Source: Ignavibacteria bacterium (GTDB taxonomy: Bacteria; Bacteroidota; Ignavibacteria; Ignavibacteriales; Melioribacteraceae). Taken from it: a stretch of DNA of 64,000 nucleotides. This document shows positions 54,997 through 63,722 of the stretch, piece by piece. A model generated the notes under the pieces. That model saw only the letters and a program-made list of their open reading frames with translations, had not been told where the DNA came from and searched no databases. Location of the stretch: NCBI GenBank assembly GCA_009773205.1, contig WPAE01000021.1, forward strand, positions 1-64,000, in the 5' to 3' direction. The translations under genes were made by a program, and so were the position numbers. Positions within the stretch are counted from its first letter, which is position 1. Each line of letters begins with the position of its first letter.

Positions 54997-56483
54997 TGAA
55001 TGCCAAGCTCCTTGAGTTTAAGTTGAATCCATCTTACAGAAACATCGAGCGATTTTGCGGTTAAGGTTCTGTTGCCGTTAAACTGTTCTAATCTTTTTTT
55101 CAAAAGTAAAACTTCAAACTCGGCAAGAGTTCCGTTAAAGTTTTCCAAACTTCTTTCATCTTCTAATGTTACATTATCGGTAAGTACTTTATCTGATTCA
55201 TTCAAAATTATTGCACGCTGAATAACATTAATAAGTTGACGAATATTTCCGGGCCAATAAAAGCTTTCGAGTTTTTTTAAGAAAGCCGAATCTATAGCCA
55301 GCGCTTTGTTGGTAAGTTTTTTAATAAAGAAGTGCGCTAGGATGGGAATATCTTCTCTGCGTTCGCGCAGCGGCGGCATTTTAATTGGAAAAACATTTAA
55401 GCGATAAAATAAATCTTCTCTAAATGCGCCTTCTTTTACAAGTTGTTGTAAATCTTTGTTGGTTGCAGCAAGAATTCGCACATCAACTTTTTTTACTTTT
55501 ACATCGCCAAGCCTAATAATTTCTCTGTTCTCTAAAACACGCAATAGTTTTGCTTGAAGAGCCGGGGATATATCTGCAATTTCATCAAGAAAAAATGTTC
55601 CTCCATCGGCTGCTTCTAATAATCCTTGTTTATCTGTGTTGGCGCCTGTAAACGCACCTTTTTTATAACCAAACAATTCGCTTTCAAGAAGGTTATCTGG
55701 AATTGAGCCGCAGAATTGAGCAAGGAAAGGTTTGTCTTTTCTTTTGCTTAATTGATGAATTGCTTTTGCTGCAACTTCTTTGCCTGTTCCGCTTTCACCG
55801 GTAATTAAAACAGTTGCATCAGTTTGAGCAACTTTGTGAATTAAGATAGCAAGGTTTCTCATCGTTTGGCTGCCGCCTATCATCTCAGGCACTGTTTCTG
55901 TTGACTGAAGCCGGTTAATCAAAATCTGGTTTTCTTTTTCTAACTCTTCTAATTTTATTATTCTATCTAAAGCAAGAGAAACTAAGTTTGAAAAGAAACT
56001 TAAGAAGAGAAGATTTTCTTCAGTGAACTCTCTTCTATCAAGCTGGCTGTCCGCAATTATAATTCCCCAAACTTTTTCTTCGCGGATTATTGGAACGCCT
56101 ATTACAGATTTTATTCTATGTATTTGAACGCTTTCAAATTGAGATAAATTTGGGTCGCTCATTACATCGTGATAAAGCAGCGGTTTTTTTTCTTTAATTA
56201 CCTTCTGTAAAATTCCAGATGAGAACTGGTGTAGATCAGTTATGCTTTCGTTAGAAATCTTTCTTGCAGTAATAATTGAAAAAGAATCGGTCGAATCAAA
56301 GTAACGAACAAAAAGCCCGCGCTCAGCATTAATCACTTTAATTACAACATCTATTGTGTCTTCAATTAAACTATCCTGCCTTGTAGCACTATTTAAAATT
56401 TCGGTAAACTCGTAGAGCGATTCGAATTCGCTCTTTGTTAAATTCTTAATGTGATTAATATTTTCAGCTAAAAAATTATTCAT
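54993..56483 (-). CDS. GAF-domain sigma-54 dependent activator
   Basis: 496 aa. An N-terminal GAF domain (about 25-170; INAERGLFVRYF, VIGVPIIREEKVWGIIIAD) is followed by an AAA+ domain with Walker A GESGTGKE, GAFTGAN, Walker B GGTFFLDEIAD and the arginine-finger region, and a C-terminal Fis-type helix-turn-helix (NRTLTAKSLDVSVRWIQLKLKELG). It has no receiver domain, so control is by GAF ligand or by the coupled kinase. It activates sigma-54 promoters. It lies 12 bases after the repeat-lipoprotein gene. Confidence 0.94.
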   Translation of the reverse strand: MNNFLAENINHIKNLTKSEFESLYEFTEILNSATRQDSLIEDTIDVVIKVINAERGLFVRYFDSTDSFSIITARKISNESITDLHQFSSGILQKVIKEKKPLLYHDVMSDPNLSQFESVQIHRIKSVIGVPIIREEKVWGIIIADSQLDRREFTEENLLFLSFFSNLVSLALDRIIKLEELEKENQILINRLQSTETVPEMIGGSQTMRNLAILIHKVAQTDATVLITGESGTGKEVAAKAIHQLSKRKDKPFLAQFCGSIPDNLLESELFGYKKGAFTGANTDKQGLLEAADGGTFFLDEIADISPALQAKLLRVLENREIIRLGDVKVKKVDVRILAATNKDLQQLVKEGAFREDLFYRLNVFPIKMPPLRERREDIPILAHFFIKKLTNKALAIDSAFLKKLESFYWPGNIRQLINVIQRAIILNESDKVLTDNVTLEDERSLENFNGTLAEFEVLLLKKRLEQFNGNRTLTAKSLDVSVRWIQLKLKELGIQ

Positions 56484-56495
56484 AATTCCTAACCA

Positions 56496-58463
56496 TTATT
56501 GCACTGTAAATGTTGCTGGTCTTGAAGATGCACGGTTTCTAAAATCATCTTCGCACCAAATAATCCAGAAATAATCTCTTTTAGGCAAGTTTGTACTTAC
56601 AGTAAATGAAATTAAATCTTTAGAAAAACGGCCGCTTGTCCAAACTAACGTAGCCGGAATTTCATCGGTATAAACTTCTATATAGTACCTATAATTAAAC
56701 TCAAGGTTAATGTTTTGCCAGCTAAATGTAGGTTGCGAGCCGACTTTAGCTCCATCTTGTGGAGAATAAACGCGAAACTGCTGTGAGATTATTCTTTTTA
56801 ATTGCGAGGGACCAAGAGTAAACTTTTTGCCGGTTACATCTTTAACAACTATATCAAAATTATTTCCAATAACTTCATCTAAGTAACTCACATTTAGTTC
56901 TGCTGTATTAAGTTCCCGCTGAAAACTTTTTGTTGATATGTTGTAAGAAAGCGGTCTTAAAACATTAAGCTGTTTGCATTGAATGAAAACACTGTCTATA
57001 TCATTTTCTTCATCAGAAACTTTAGCTTCTACATTCATTCGTTTAGTTTTAAATTCATCTGGAAACTTATTTGTAACCACAGAATAAATATCAATATTAT
57101 CTAATACAGGAATTGCGTTGAGCCGAACATCTCTAACAGAAATTGTGTTCTGAATTCCCCACTGAACAAAAATTGAATCTGGAGAGTATCCTGCTTTCTC
57201 AAAAAACAAAAAACCGTCGTTCATTGGAATGTTAGATATTGTGTACACACCACTGGAGTTGGTTATTTTTACAATGTTCTGGTTTTTCCAATTAACTTTT
57301 ACTCCACTCAAGTATATTGGTGTTGATCTGTCTTTTCTAACAATGCCGGTTAAAGTTCCGGTTTTATATTTAATGTAACCGAATACTTGTCTAATTTTTC
57401 CGCTTTCCCAAGTAACGGAAATAGTATCTTTTTTGAAGCCTTCTTTTTCAATTACTAATTGCCCGCTTTTTATTGGAATGTTTGAAAATTTAAAAGATCC
57501 TTCGGCATCAGTTTGAGCGACTGTAGTTGTACCCGACCAATGAACAAATACATTTGGAACGCCGATATTTGGTTTATCTAAATAGTATATCTTGCCTTCC
57601 AAATCTCCGTGAGTATCGCGCATTTTATAATCTGCAATTACTTTTGATTTAATATCTTTCCATTGAACATCAAGCGTATCATTTCTGTAGCCCTCTTTTT
57701 CAAAATAGAGCTTACCATTTTGAATAGTGACATTAGAGAATTTGTATCTCCCATTACTTTCTGTAATATACGTTGTGGTTGGTGCGCCGCTCCATTTAAC
57801 AGCAACTTTTTCTAATGGCAGCGAGCTTGAATTTAGAACTCTTCCTTCAATATCGCCAATGTTGTATTCGAGTGTTTTTCTTTCGAAGCGAACTAATTTT
57901 TGATCTTTCCATTCAACAAAAAGCGAATCCGTTTTGAAGCCCTCTTTTTCAAAGTAAATCCATCCATTCATAATTGGGACTGCATCAATTAAGAAATAGC
58001 CAACGCCATCTGTTTTAGCTGTTATTTTTTGATTTTTCCAAAAAACTTTTGCGTTTGCAATTGGTGTTTGGTCGGTTGTGTATAAGTAGCCGTCAATATT
58101 TCCTATAATTGAAGAGAGTTCTACTACTCCAACTTTAATATAATTTCTGTTATGCCAATCTAAAAAAAATGTAAATTTTGATAACCCCGCCTTCTCGAAA
58201 TGAAGATTTCCGTTAACTCTTGGTATGTCAGTAATTCTGTAATTTCCATTAGAATCGGTTCTAACTGTAACATTTTGATTTTCCCATGTAACCACCACAT
58301 CGGCAATTGCCCGTTTAGGAAGTTCGGCTGTGTAAACTGTTCCGTCAAGCTCGGCAAACTTATAATCTTGTCCAAGCGGATCAAAAGGATTAATGCGCGG
58401 TGCATCGCACGAAAGGAGCATGCTAACAAAAAGCAACAAAAACACACCACGAAAATTTTTCAT
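56496..58463 (-). CDS. Lipoprotein with five carboxypeptidase-regulatory-like repeats
   Basis: 655 aa. The lipobox is MLLSCDAP. Five consecutive repeats of about 80 residues follow, each with (D/N)xxGxV..., VxWxNQ, TDxxGxYxIxxIP, G.LYFEKEGF and DSLxVxW text (residues about 37-440). The C-terminal 200 residues look like two immunoglobulin-like or fibronectin-like domains. It has no enzyme motif. As first gene of the operon with a membrane kinase and sigma-54 activator, it could be an envelope sensor or a target; function unknown. Confidence 0.78.
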   Translation of the reverse strand: MKNFRGVFLLLFVSMLLSCDAPRINPFDPLGQDYKFAELDGTVYTAELPKRAIADVVVTWENQNVTVRTDSNGNYRITDIPRVNGNLHFEKAGLSKFTFFLDWHNRNYIKVGVVELSSIIGNIDGYLYTTDQTPIANAKVFWKNQKITAKTDGVGYFLIDAVPIMNGWIYFEKEGFKTDSLFVEWKDQKLVRFERKTLEYNIGDIEGRVLNSSSLPLEKVAVKWSGAPTTTYITESNGRYKFSNVTIQNGKLYFEKEGYRNDTLDVQWKDIKSKVIADYKMRDTHGDLEGKIYYLDKPNIGVPNVFVHWSGTTTVAQTDAEGSFKFSNIPIKSGQLVIEKEGFKKDTISVTWESGKIRQVFGYIKYKTGTLTGIVRKDRSTPIYLSGVKVNWKNQNIVKITNSSGVYTISNIPMNDGFLFFEKAGYSPDSIFVQWGIQNTISVRDVRLNAIPVLDNIDIYSVVTNKFPDEFKTKRMNVEAKVSDEENDIDSVFIQCKQLNVLRPLSYNISTKSFQRELNTAELNVSYLDEVIGNNFDIVVKDVTGKKFTLGPSQLKRIISQQFRVYSPQDGAKVGSQPTFSWQNINLEFNYRYYIEVYTDEIPATLVWTSGRFSKDLISFTVSTNLPKRDYFWIIWCEDDFRNRASSRPATFTVQ

Positions 58464-58559
58464 ATAGACTCTATCTTTGGAAAAACACCCGGTTTTATTC
58501 TAAGTAAAAGCACTGAATGCTGAAAATACTTAAGGCTAATATGCAGAGATTTTTCTTAA

Positions 58560-59339
58560 TTATAAACCCAAAAATAAATTTCCGGTGGCATAAAGCACAG
58601 CTTTGCCGCTAATTTTAACTCTATCGCCTAAGTCTTCGCAAAAAAGTTCTCCAACTCTTTTAGAAACCTGAAGCGCGCGAAAATTTTTCTTACTAAGTTT
58701 TTCTGCCCAATACGGAATTAGAACGGTGTGTGCAGAACCTGTAACCGGATCTTCATTAATTCCTTGGTTAGGGGCGAACATTCTGGAGACAAAATCAACA
58801 TACTTTCCTTTTGAGGAAATTATTACCCCGTGCGGATGGATTTTTTTTACTAATTCAAAATTCGGATTGACTTCTCTAACATAGCTCTCGTCATCGAAAA
58901 CTATTAATGTATAGTTGCCTCCTTCCAAAACTTCGAGAGGGTTTTCAAAAAGAGATTTAATCAAATCTGTAGTTTCAACTTTGTAGGGCTTGTTTGAAGG
59001 AAAATTGAGCGAAAGCATCTCTAGATCGCGATCAACAATTAGCTCACCGCTCATAGACATAAATTTAATTTGCACCGCATCTGTTTCGATGAAATTGAAA
59101 ATTACGTAAGCTGAAGCTAAAGTTGCGTGCCCGCATAAACTTACTTCTGCAACCGGCGTCATCCAGCGAATGTGATAATGAGTTCCTTCTTTTACAAAGT
59201 AAGCGGTTTCAGAAAGATTGTTTTCCATTGCAATGTTTTGCATAGTTTCATTATCTAACCATTTATTCAATGGAACAACTGCAGCCGGATTACCACCAAA
59301 TAATTTGCTTGTAAATGCATCAACTTGATAGAATTTCAT
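58560..59339 (-). CDS. PhzF-family isomerase-like protein
   Basis: 259 aa from ATG 59339, with GGAG six bases upstream. FYQVDAFTSKLFGGNPAAVVPL, ENNLSETAYFV (catalytic Glu), EVSLCGHATLASAYVIF and GINEDPVTGSAHTVLIPYW are the PhzF signatures. Members have a diaminopimelate-epimerase-like fold and isomerise small acids; the substrate of this one is unknown. It is followed by no phenazine genes. The lipocalin gene lies 50 bases upstream on the same strand. Confidence 0.93.
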   Translation of the reverse strand: MKFYQVDAFTSKLFGGNPAAVVPLNKWLDNETMQNIAMENNLSETAYFVKEGTHYHIRWMTPVAEVSLCGHATLASAYVIFNFIETDAVQIKFMSMSGELIVDRDLEMLSLNFPSNKPYKVETTDLIKSLFENPLEVLEGGNYTLIVFDDESYVREVNPNFELVKKIHPHGVIISSKGKYVDFVSRMFAPNQGINEDPVTGSAHTVLIPYWAEKLSKKNFRALQVSKRVGELFCEDLGDRVKISGKAVLYATGNLFLGL

Positions 59340-59389
59340 AATTTCTCCAAGAACGGTTTTAAGGAGTAACAAAGAATTCTTGTTTTATG

Positions 59390-59929
59390 CTAGAATATCT
59401 TTTCATTGCAATCTTGTTTTGTCTTTACCACTTTACTTACATCAAAACCATTAGCTTTACATTTTTCTAATAACGAGTTGTAGAGCGATTCGTCCATCTT
59501 TGAAGTTCTGCTAAGTATCCACAAATATTTTCTGCTTGGTGTTCCAACAACAGCATAAGTGTAATTTTCTTTGTCGAGTTCAATTATCCAATAATCGCCA
59601 CGGAATGGCCAGAAGAACTGAACTTTTAGTTTTGCGTTGCCTGTGCCTTCAACAACAAAAGCCCTGCCGTTAGCCTCATCTAATTTGCCATCTTTTAGAC
59701 AACGATTAGTAACCCTAAGAGTGTTGGCATCAATTAATTTGTATTCTGCAGAGGTACAAACACAGCCTTTCTGAAAATTGTTAGGAATGTTTGCAATTTC
59801 GTACCAGTTGCCTAAATAACGCTCTACGTCAACATTATCAACTGTTTCAAGAGGTGGGTAGTTAGCTGTTGAGCAGCCTGAAACAAGCGCTAATAATGTA
59901 ATTATTAATAGCGAAAAATTTCTTTTCAT
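59390..59929 (-). CDS. blc: Bacterial lipocalin Blc-like lipoprotein
   Basis: 179 aa. It has a lipobox LALVSGC, then VDVERYLGNWYEIANIPNNFQKGC (lipocalin first motif GxWY), VQFFWPFRGDYWIIELD and YLWILSRTSKMDE, all typical of Blc. Blc proteins sit in the outer membrane and bind lysophospholipids or fatty acids. Three extra Cys (KGCVCTS, RCLKDG) may form disulfides. Confidence 0.93.
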   Translation of the reverse strand: MKRNFSLLIITLLALVSGCSTANYPPLETVDNVDVERYLGNWYEIANIPNNFQKGCVCTSAEYKLIDANTLRVTNRCLKDGKLDEANGRAFVVEGTGNAKLKVQFFWPFRGDYWIIELDKENYTYAVVGTPSRKYLWILSRTSKMDESLYNSLLEKCKANGFDVSKVVKTKQDCNEKIF

Positions 59930-60036
59930 AAAAAAACCTTTTATTAACTAAGATATTATCTTCACTCTTCCTGCCTCGACTGGCGCAAGGCAAGGCGTGC
60001 GTTCTACGTTCTACACTCTTCGTTCTTAATTCTACA

Positions 60037-60375
60037 CTAATCATAGTACGGAATAATTTCGCTGCCCATAAATTTTAATACAGCGGCAATAACACCAAGA
60101 TCATCTAAATAGCCAATAAGCGGGGCTAAATCTGGTATTGCATCAATTGGGCTGATAAAATAAATTAGAGCACCTACAACAATTGATTTTCTGTACCATG
60201 AAATATGGCGATCCAGCATGTAACGGTAAAGCGCTTTTAAATCTTTAGCAAAGCGGATTTTGCTGCCGGTCTTTTCAACTTTAGACCAAAGATTTTCTTG
60301 AACGTAAGTGCTTCCACTCTCAACTTTTTCCTTGCTGTTGTACTGCTCGTCCAATTCGTTAATATTGTAATTCAT
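60037..60375 (-). CDS. YkvA/DUF1232 small membrane protein
   Basis: 112 aa. YRKSIVVGALIYFISPIDAIPDLAPLIGYLDDLGVIAAVL is the DUF1232 core (SPIDxIPD...DD). The first 45 residues are charged and probably cytoplasmic. The function is unknown. It follows the S9 peptidase by 11 bases, so the two are likely co-transcribed. AAGGGG precedes its ATG. Confidence 0.92.
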   Translation of the reverse strand: MNYNINELDEQYNSKEKVESGSTYVQENLWSKVEKTGSKIRFAKDLKALYRYMLDRHISWYRKSIVVGALIYFISPIDAIPDLAPLIGYLDDLGVIAAVLKFMGSEIIPYYD

Positions 60376-60386
60376 GCAAAGCCCCT

Positions 60387-62332
60387 TTATTTTTTGAATT
60401 GTTCAATCCAATCGAAAAAAGTGTTATACCACAAACGGGAGTTTTGAGGTTTCAAAATAAAGTGAGTTTCATCCGGAAAGTAAAGAAACTTACTCGGAAC
60501 ACCTCTTCGCTGCAAATAAGTAAAATGCTGGAATGCTTGTTCTTCAGAAACTCTAAAATCCATTGCTCCGTGAATTACCAACACCGGGGTTTTTACTTTA
60601 TGAATATGTTTATGAGGAGAAAATTTATCATACAGTGCTTTGTTAGACCATGGAGTTCCCTTATTCTCCCACTCTGGAAACCAAAGCTGTTCAGTTGTTC
60701 CATACATACTTTCGAGATTAAAAACACCAGCGTGACAAATTAGTGCGTTAAAGCGGTCTGTTTGAGTTGAGATCCATGCTGTCATGTAACCGCCGTAAGA
60801 GCCGCCGGCTGCAAAAAGATTTTTCGCATCAATAAATTTGTATTGCTTAATAGCGTTATCAACACAGCTCATAATATCCGTATATGGCTTGCCGCCCCAA
60901 TCACCGCTTATTGCATCGGTAAACTTTTGTCCAAATCCGGTAGATCCTCGGAAATTTGGCGCAATAACAACATAACCTCTCGAAGCGAACAATTGTAAAT
61001 TCCATCTGTAATGGAATTGATCTGCGGTTATTCCCTGAGGACCGCCATGAATAACAACAAGCATTGGATATTTTTTATTAGGATCGAAGAAAGGCGGTTT
61101 AACTAACAATGATTGAACCTGCACGCCATCTTTTGCTTTTGTCCAGAAAGCTTCTGTTGCATTCATTTCGAGCTGGGCAAGCAAGTTTTTGTTTAAAGTT
61201 GTAAGCTGTTTTATTTCTCCTGTTGTAAGGTTTAATGCACAAAGTTCGATTGGCATGCTGCTTTTTTGATGTTTGAAATAAAGTGTATTTCCATCCGGCG
61301 AAATTTCCATATCGCTGCTGTAAGCATCTTTTACAATTAAAGTAAGTTCGCTAGTTGCTACGTTCAACTTAAATATTGAGTGAAAAGATTCCCGGTCAGC
61401 ATCAAAGAAAATGTATTTTGAATCGGGCGAGAAAACAACTTTGCCAACAGAAAAATCAATTTTGTGAGTTATGTCTTTTGTTTGCTTAGTTGTTCTATCA
61501 TAAATCATTAGGCGAAGTTTATCAGCTTCAAAACCGGCTCGCTCCATCGAAAGAAATGCCAAGTACTTTCCATCTGGTGAATAAACCGGTTGATTGTCGT
61601 TTCCTTTGCTTGTAGAAATAGTATTGAATTGAACAGAATTCAAAGCTGGGTTAATTAAGACAACATCGTTGTTAGTGCTTGTTGCAAGTTTAGTTCCAGT
61701 GCCCTTCTTATAATTATCCCAATTAATGGTAAAAGCAATTTCATCATCGTTTGGAGCAAAAGTATAATCTCCATGTCCGCCTAAAGCAATTGGCGGAACG
61801 TCAGCGTAGCTTCCTTTAGTTAAGTCTTGAACACTGCCTGTTTCTAAATTCAATAAGAAAAGGTGGCTCACTTTATCACCGCGCCAATCATTAAAGTTGC
61901 GGTAGTAAAGTTCATCAAAAATTTTTGCTTTTACTTTGTTTGCTTCGGCGGCTTTGTCTTTTTGTTCGTTGCATTCTTGAGCAGTTCATCGTTCTTTCCA
62001 TCTAAATCACAGAGCCATATTTGCCCTTTCATTTCGTAAGCAATCTTTTTTCCGTCTGGAGAGAACTTTGGTGCGCTTTCGCCGGCATCGCTGTATTTTA
62101 GTGCGCGCAGATTTGTTCCATCCGAGTTCATAATCCATATATCGCTGTTGCCTTTATTGGTTTCCATGTTAAAAGATGTAGCAGCAAAGGCAATAAGTTT
62201 TCCATCCGGCGATAAACTGTAATCACCCATTCTTTTCATGTTCCACAAATCTTCTATAGTTATTGCACGTTTCTGAGCGGCAACAAAGTTTAATGAGACA
62301 ATAATCAGTAAAAAGCGGAAAAGGTTTTTCAT
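60387..62332 (-). pseudogene. S9 prolyl-oligopeptidase-like peptidase, split by a frameshift
   Basis: The N-terminal part (from ATG 62332) has a signal peptide and WD-like propeller text (GDYSLSPDGKLIAFAAT), but its frame ends at 61931. The rest continues in the -1 frame (EQKDKAAEANKVKAKIFDEL ... WRGDKVSHLF) to 60387. Together they give a full-length S9 enzyme of about 645 aa. The catalytic site is intact: GGSYGGYMTAW (Ser), HGAMDFRVSEE (Asp), DETHFILK (His). The break is at a run of five A at 61959-61963 (minus CAAAAAG). One extra A, or a -1 slip, would restore the frame. It may be mutated, a sequence error, or recoded. Confidence 0.85.
61958..61964 (-). other. Possible -1 slippery heptamer in the S9 gene
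   Basis: On the minus strand the sequence is C AAA AAG in the frame of the N-terminal ORF. A -1 slip gives AAG then GAC, entering the frame of the catalytic domain. It differs from the efficient A AAA AAG by the first base. I see no strong downstream stem; a plain one-base deletion is equally likely. Confidence 0.35.
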
Positions 62333-62405
62333 TGCATCCTCTAATAGTTTTAACAAACGTAAATTATGAAATGTAGAGTGGAAATTAAAGTCAATTAGAA
62401 ATTGA

Positions 62406-62773
62406 TTACTTGTGCAATGGTAAAGTTCTTACACGAATTTTTTCCGGCTGAACAATAATCAATGTCCCCAAATTTAATTCGCTGCTATGGTTTTTGATTA
62501 ATGCTTTTATTGCTGACCACTGGGTTTGTGGATTGTATGAAAAAAAACGGAAGAGGATTACCGATGGTAAATTTTTACCCCACTTTGAATGCAAATAGCC
62601 AAGTCGGTATCTGCCGTAATAATTACGAAGTTGTTTTCAAAAGCAAACTCAAATATTTCAATATCAGCCGCATTCTGCTTGCCAACATCTTTTAAATGAG
62701 TACTTTCATAACCGGACTCTTTTAATAGAATTGCAAGTTTTGGAAAAATGTTGTTATCAATTAAAAATTTCAT
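62406..62773 (-). pseudogene. DUF5615 PIN-like toxin, frameshifted
   Basis: The start MKFLIDNNIFPKLAILLKE...VIITADTD is the DUF5615 (Mut7-C/PIN-like) pattern with the acidic residues present. At about 62600 one T has been lost (GACTTGGC for GACTTTGGC), and the remainder (YLHSKWGKNLPSVILFR) continues in another frame to 62406. The intact family is the toxin partner of DUF433 antitoxins, presumed to be a ribonuclease. The ATG directly follows the stop codon of the antitoxin gene. Confidence 0.85.
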
Positions 62774-63001
62774 TTAAATAGCCAACGGTAGTTCTCTATA
62801 ACGAAGTTGTTCGGAAGCGAATTTCAGTGCTTCTTTTATATCCTCTTGTTCTAATTCCGGATGATCTTGCAGTATTAATGCTTCATCGTTGCCTTCAGCA
62901 AGTAATGCAATAATAGTTGCTACGGGCATTCGAAGATCTCAAATACAAGGTACTCCGCCCATTTTATCAGGATCAATTGTAATTCGCCTAATATTGTTCA
63001 T
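62774..63001 (-). pseudogene. DUF433 antitoxin with an in-frame stop
   Basis: The minus strand reads MNNIRRITIDPDKMGGVPCI, then TGA at 62939-62941, then DLRMPVATIIALLAEG and on to EQLRYRELPLAI. DUF433 proteins have PCIRGLRIPVA at this place, so the stop replaces an Arg codon (CGA to TGA). Otherwise the sequence is intact. The stop codon adjoins the toxin start. With the frameshifted toxin this is a dead toxin-antitoxin pair, unless TGA is read through. Confidence 0.85.
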
Positions 63002-63116
63002 TTCAACTCCTTTTACTGGAATTAATTTACATAATGATTTATGCAAATTAAAGTGTTTGGGAACTGAAATGATACTATCTGCGTTGTAAATTAAATGTAT
63101 AGAAAGTAGAGCAACT

Positions 63117-63722
63117 GTGATTAAGCAAGCAAAAACAAAGCATAATGTACACGAGTTGATAAGAAACCGCTGGAGCGCGCGTTCTTTTTCCGATAAGGAA
63201 ATTACACAAGATGAACTCGAAACAATTTTTGAAGCTGCAGGCTGGACCTTCAGCGCTATGAATTATCAGCCATGGCGTTACATTTACGCTCACCAAAAAG
63301 ATAAAGTATATTTTCAGAAAATGGTGGATTGTCTTTCCGGCGGCAATAAACCGTGGGCTAAAGATGCTTCTGTAATTATTATGGCTCTGGCAAAGAAAAA
63401 TTATGATAACGGTACAACAAATATTAGCGCACTGCATGATCTTGGCGCTGCAAATGCAACATTAATTTTGCAAGCTACTGCCATGAACATCTATGGACAT
63501 TTAATGGGAGGTTACGATAAAGAAAAAGCAATCGAGCTTTTCGATATTGATGCTGACGAGTTTGAGCCGGTTGTTTTTATTGCACTTGGTTATTTAGATT
63601 TACCTGAAAAATTGATTGAGCCATTTAAAACTCGTGAAGTTACACCAAGAACCAGAAAAGATGTTTCTGAGTTTACAAAAGAATTTACATCCGATAACAA
63701 AGAATCATTCTTTCGTGAGTAA
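63117..63722 (+). CDS. Nitroreductase-family protein
   Basis: 201 aa, GTG start. LIRNRWSARSFSDKEITQDEL and the FMN-contact region AAGWTFSAMNYQPWRYIY, then LGAANATLILQATAMNIYGHLMGGYD and FIALGYLD, mark the nitroreductase family. These FMN enzymes reduce nitro compounds, quinones or act in cofactor metabolism. No neighbouring gene gives the substrate. No strong ribosome-binding site is seen before the GTG; the next Met is well inside the domain. Confidence 0.9.
   Translation: MIKQAKTKHNVHELIRNRWSARSFSDKEITQDELETIFEAAGWTFSAMNYQPWRYIYAHQKDKVYFQKMVDCLSGGNKPWAKDASVIIMALAKKNYDNGTTNISALHDLGAANATLILQATAMNIYGHLMGGYDKEKAIELFDIDADEFEPVVFIALGYLDLPEKLIEPFKTREVTPRTRKDVSEFTKEFTSDNKESFFRE

Noticed and set aside
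58464-58559. Sigma-54 promoter upstream of the kinase/activator operon
   Set aside because: I looked for TGGCAC-N5-TTGC on the minus strand and found no good match.
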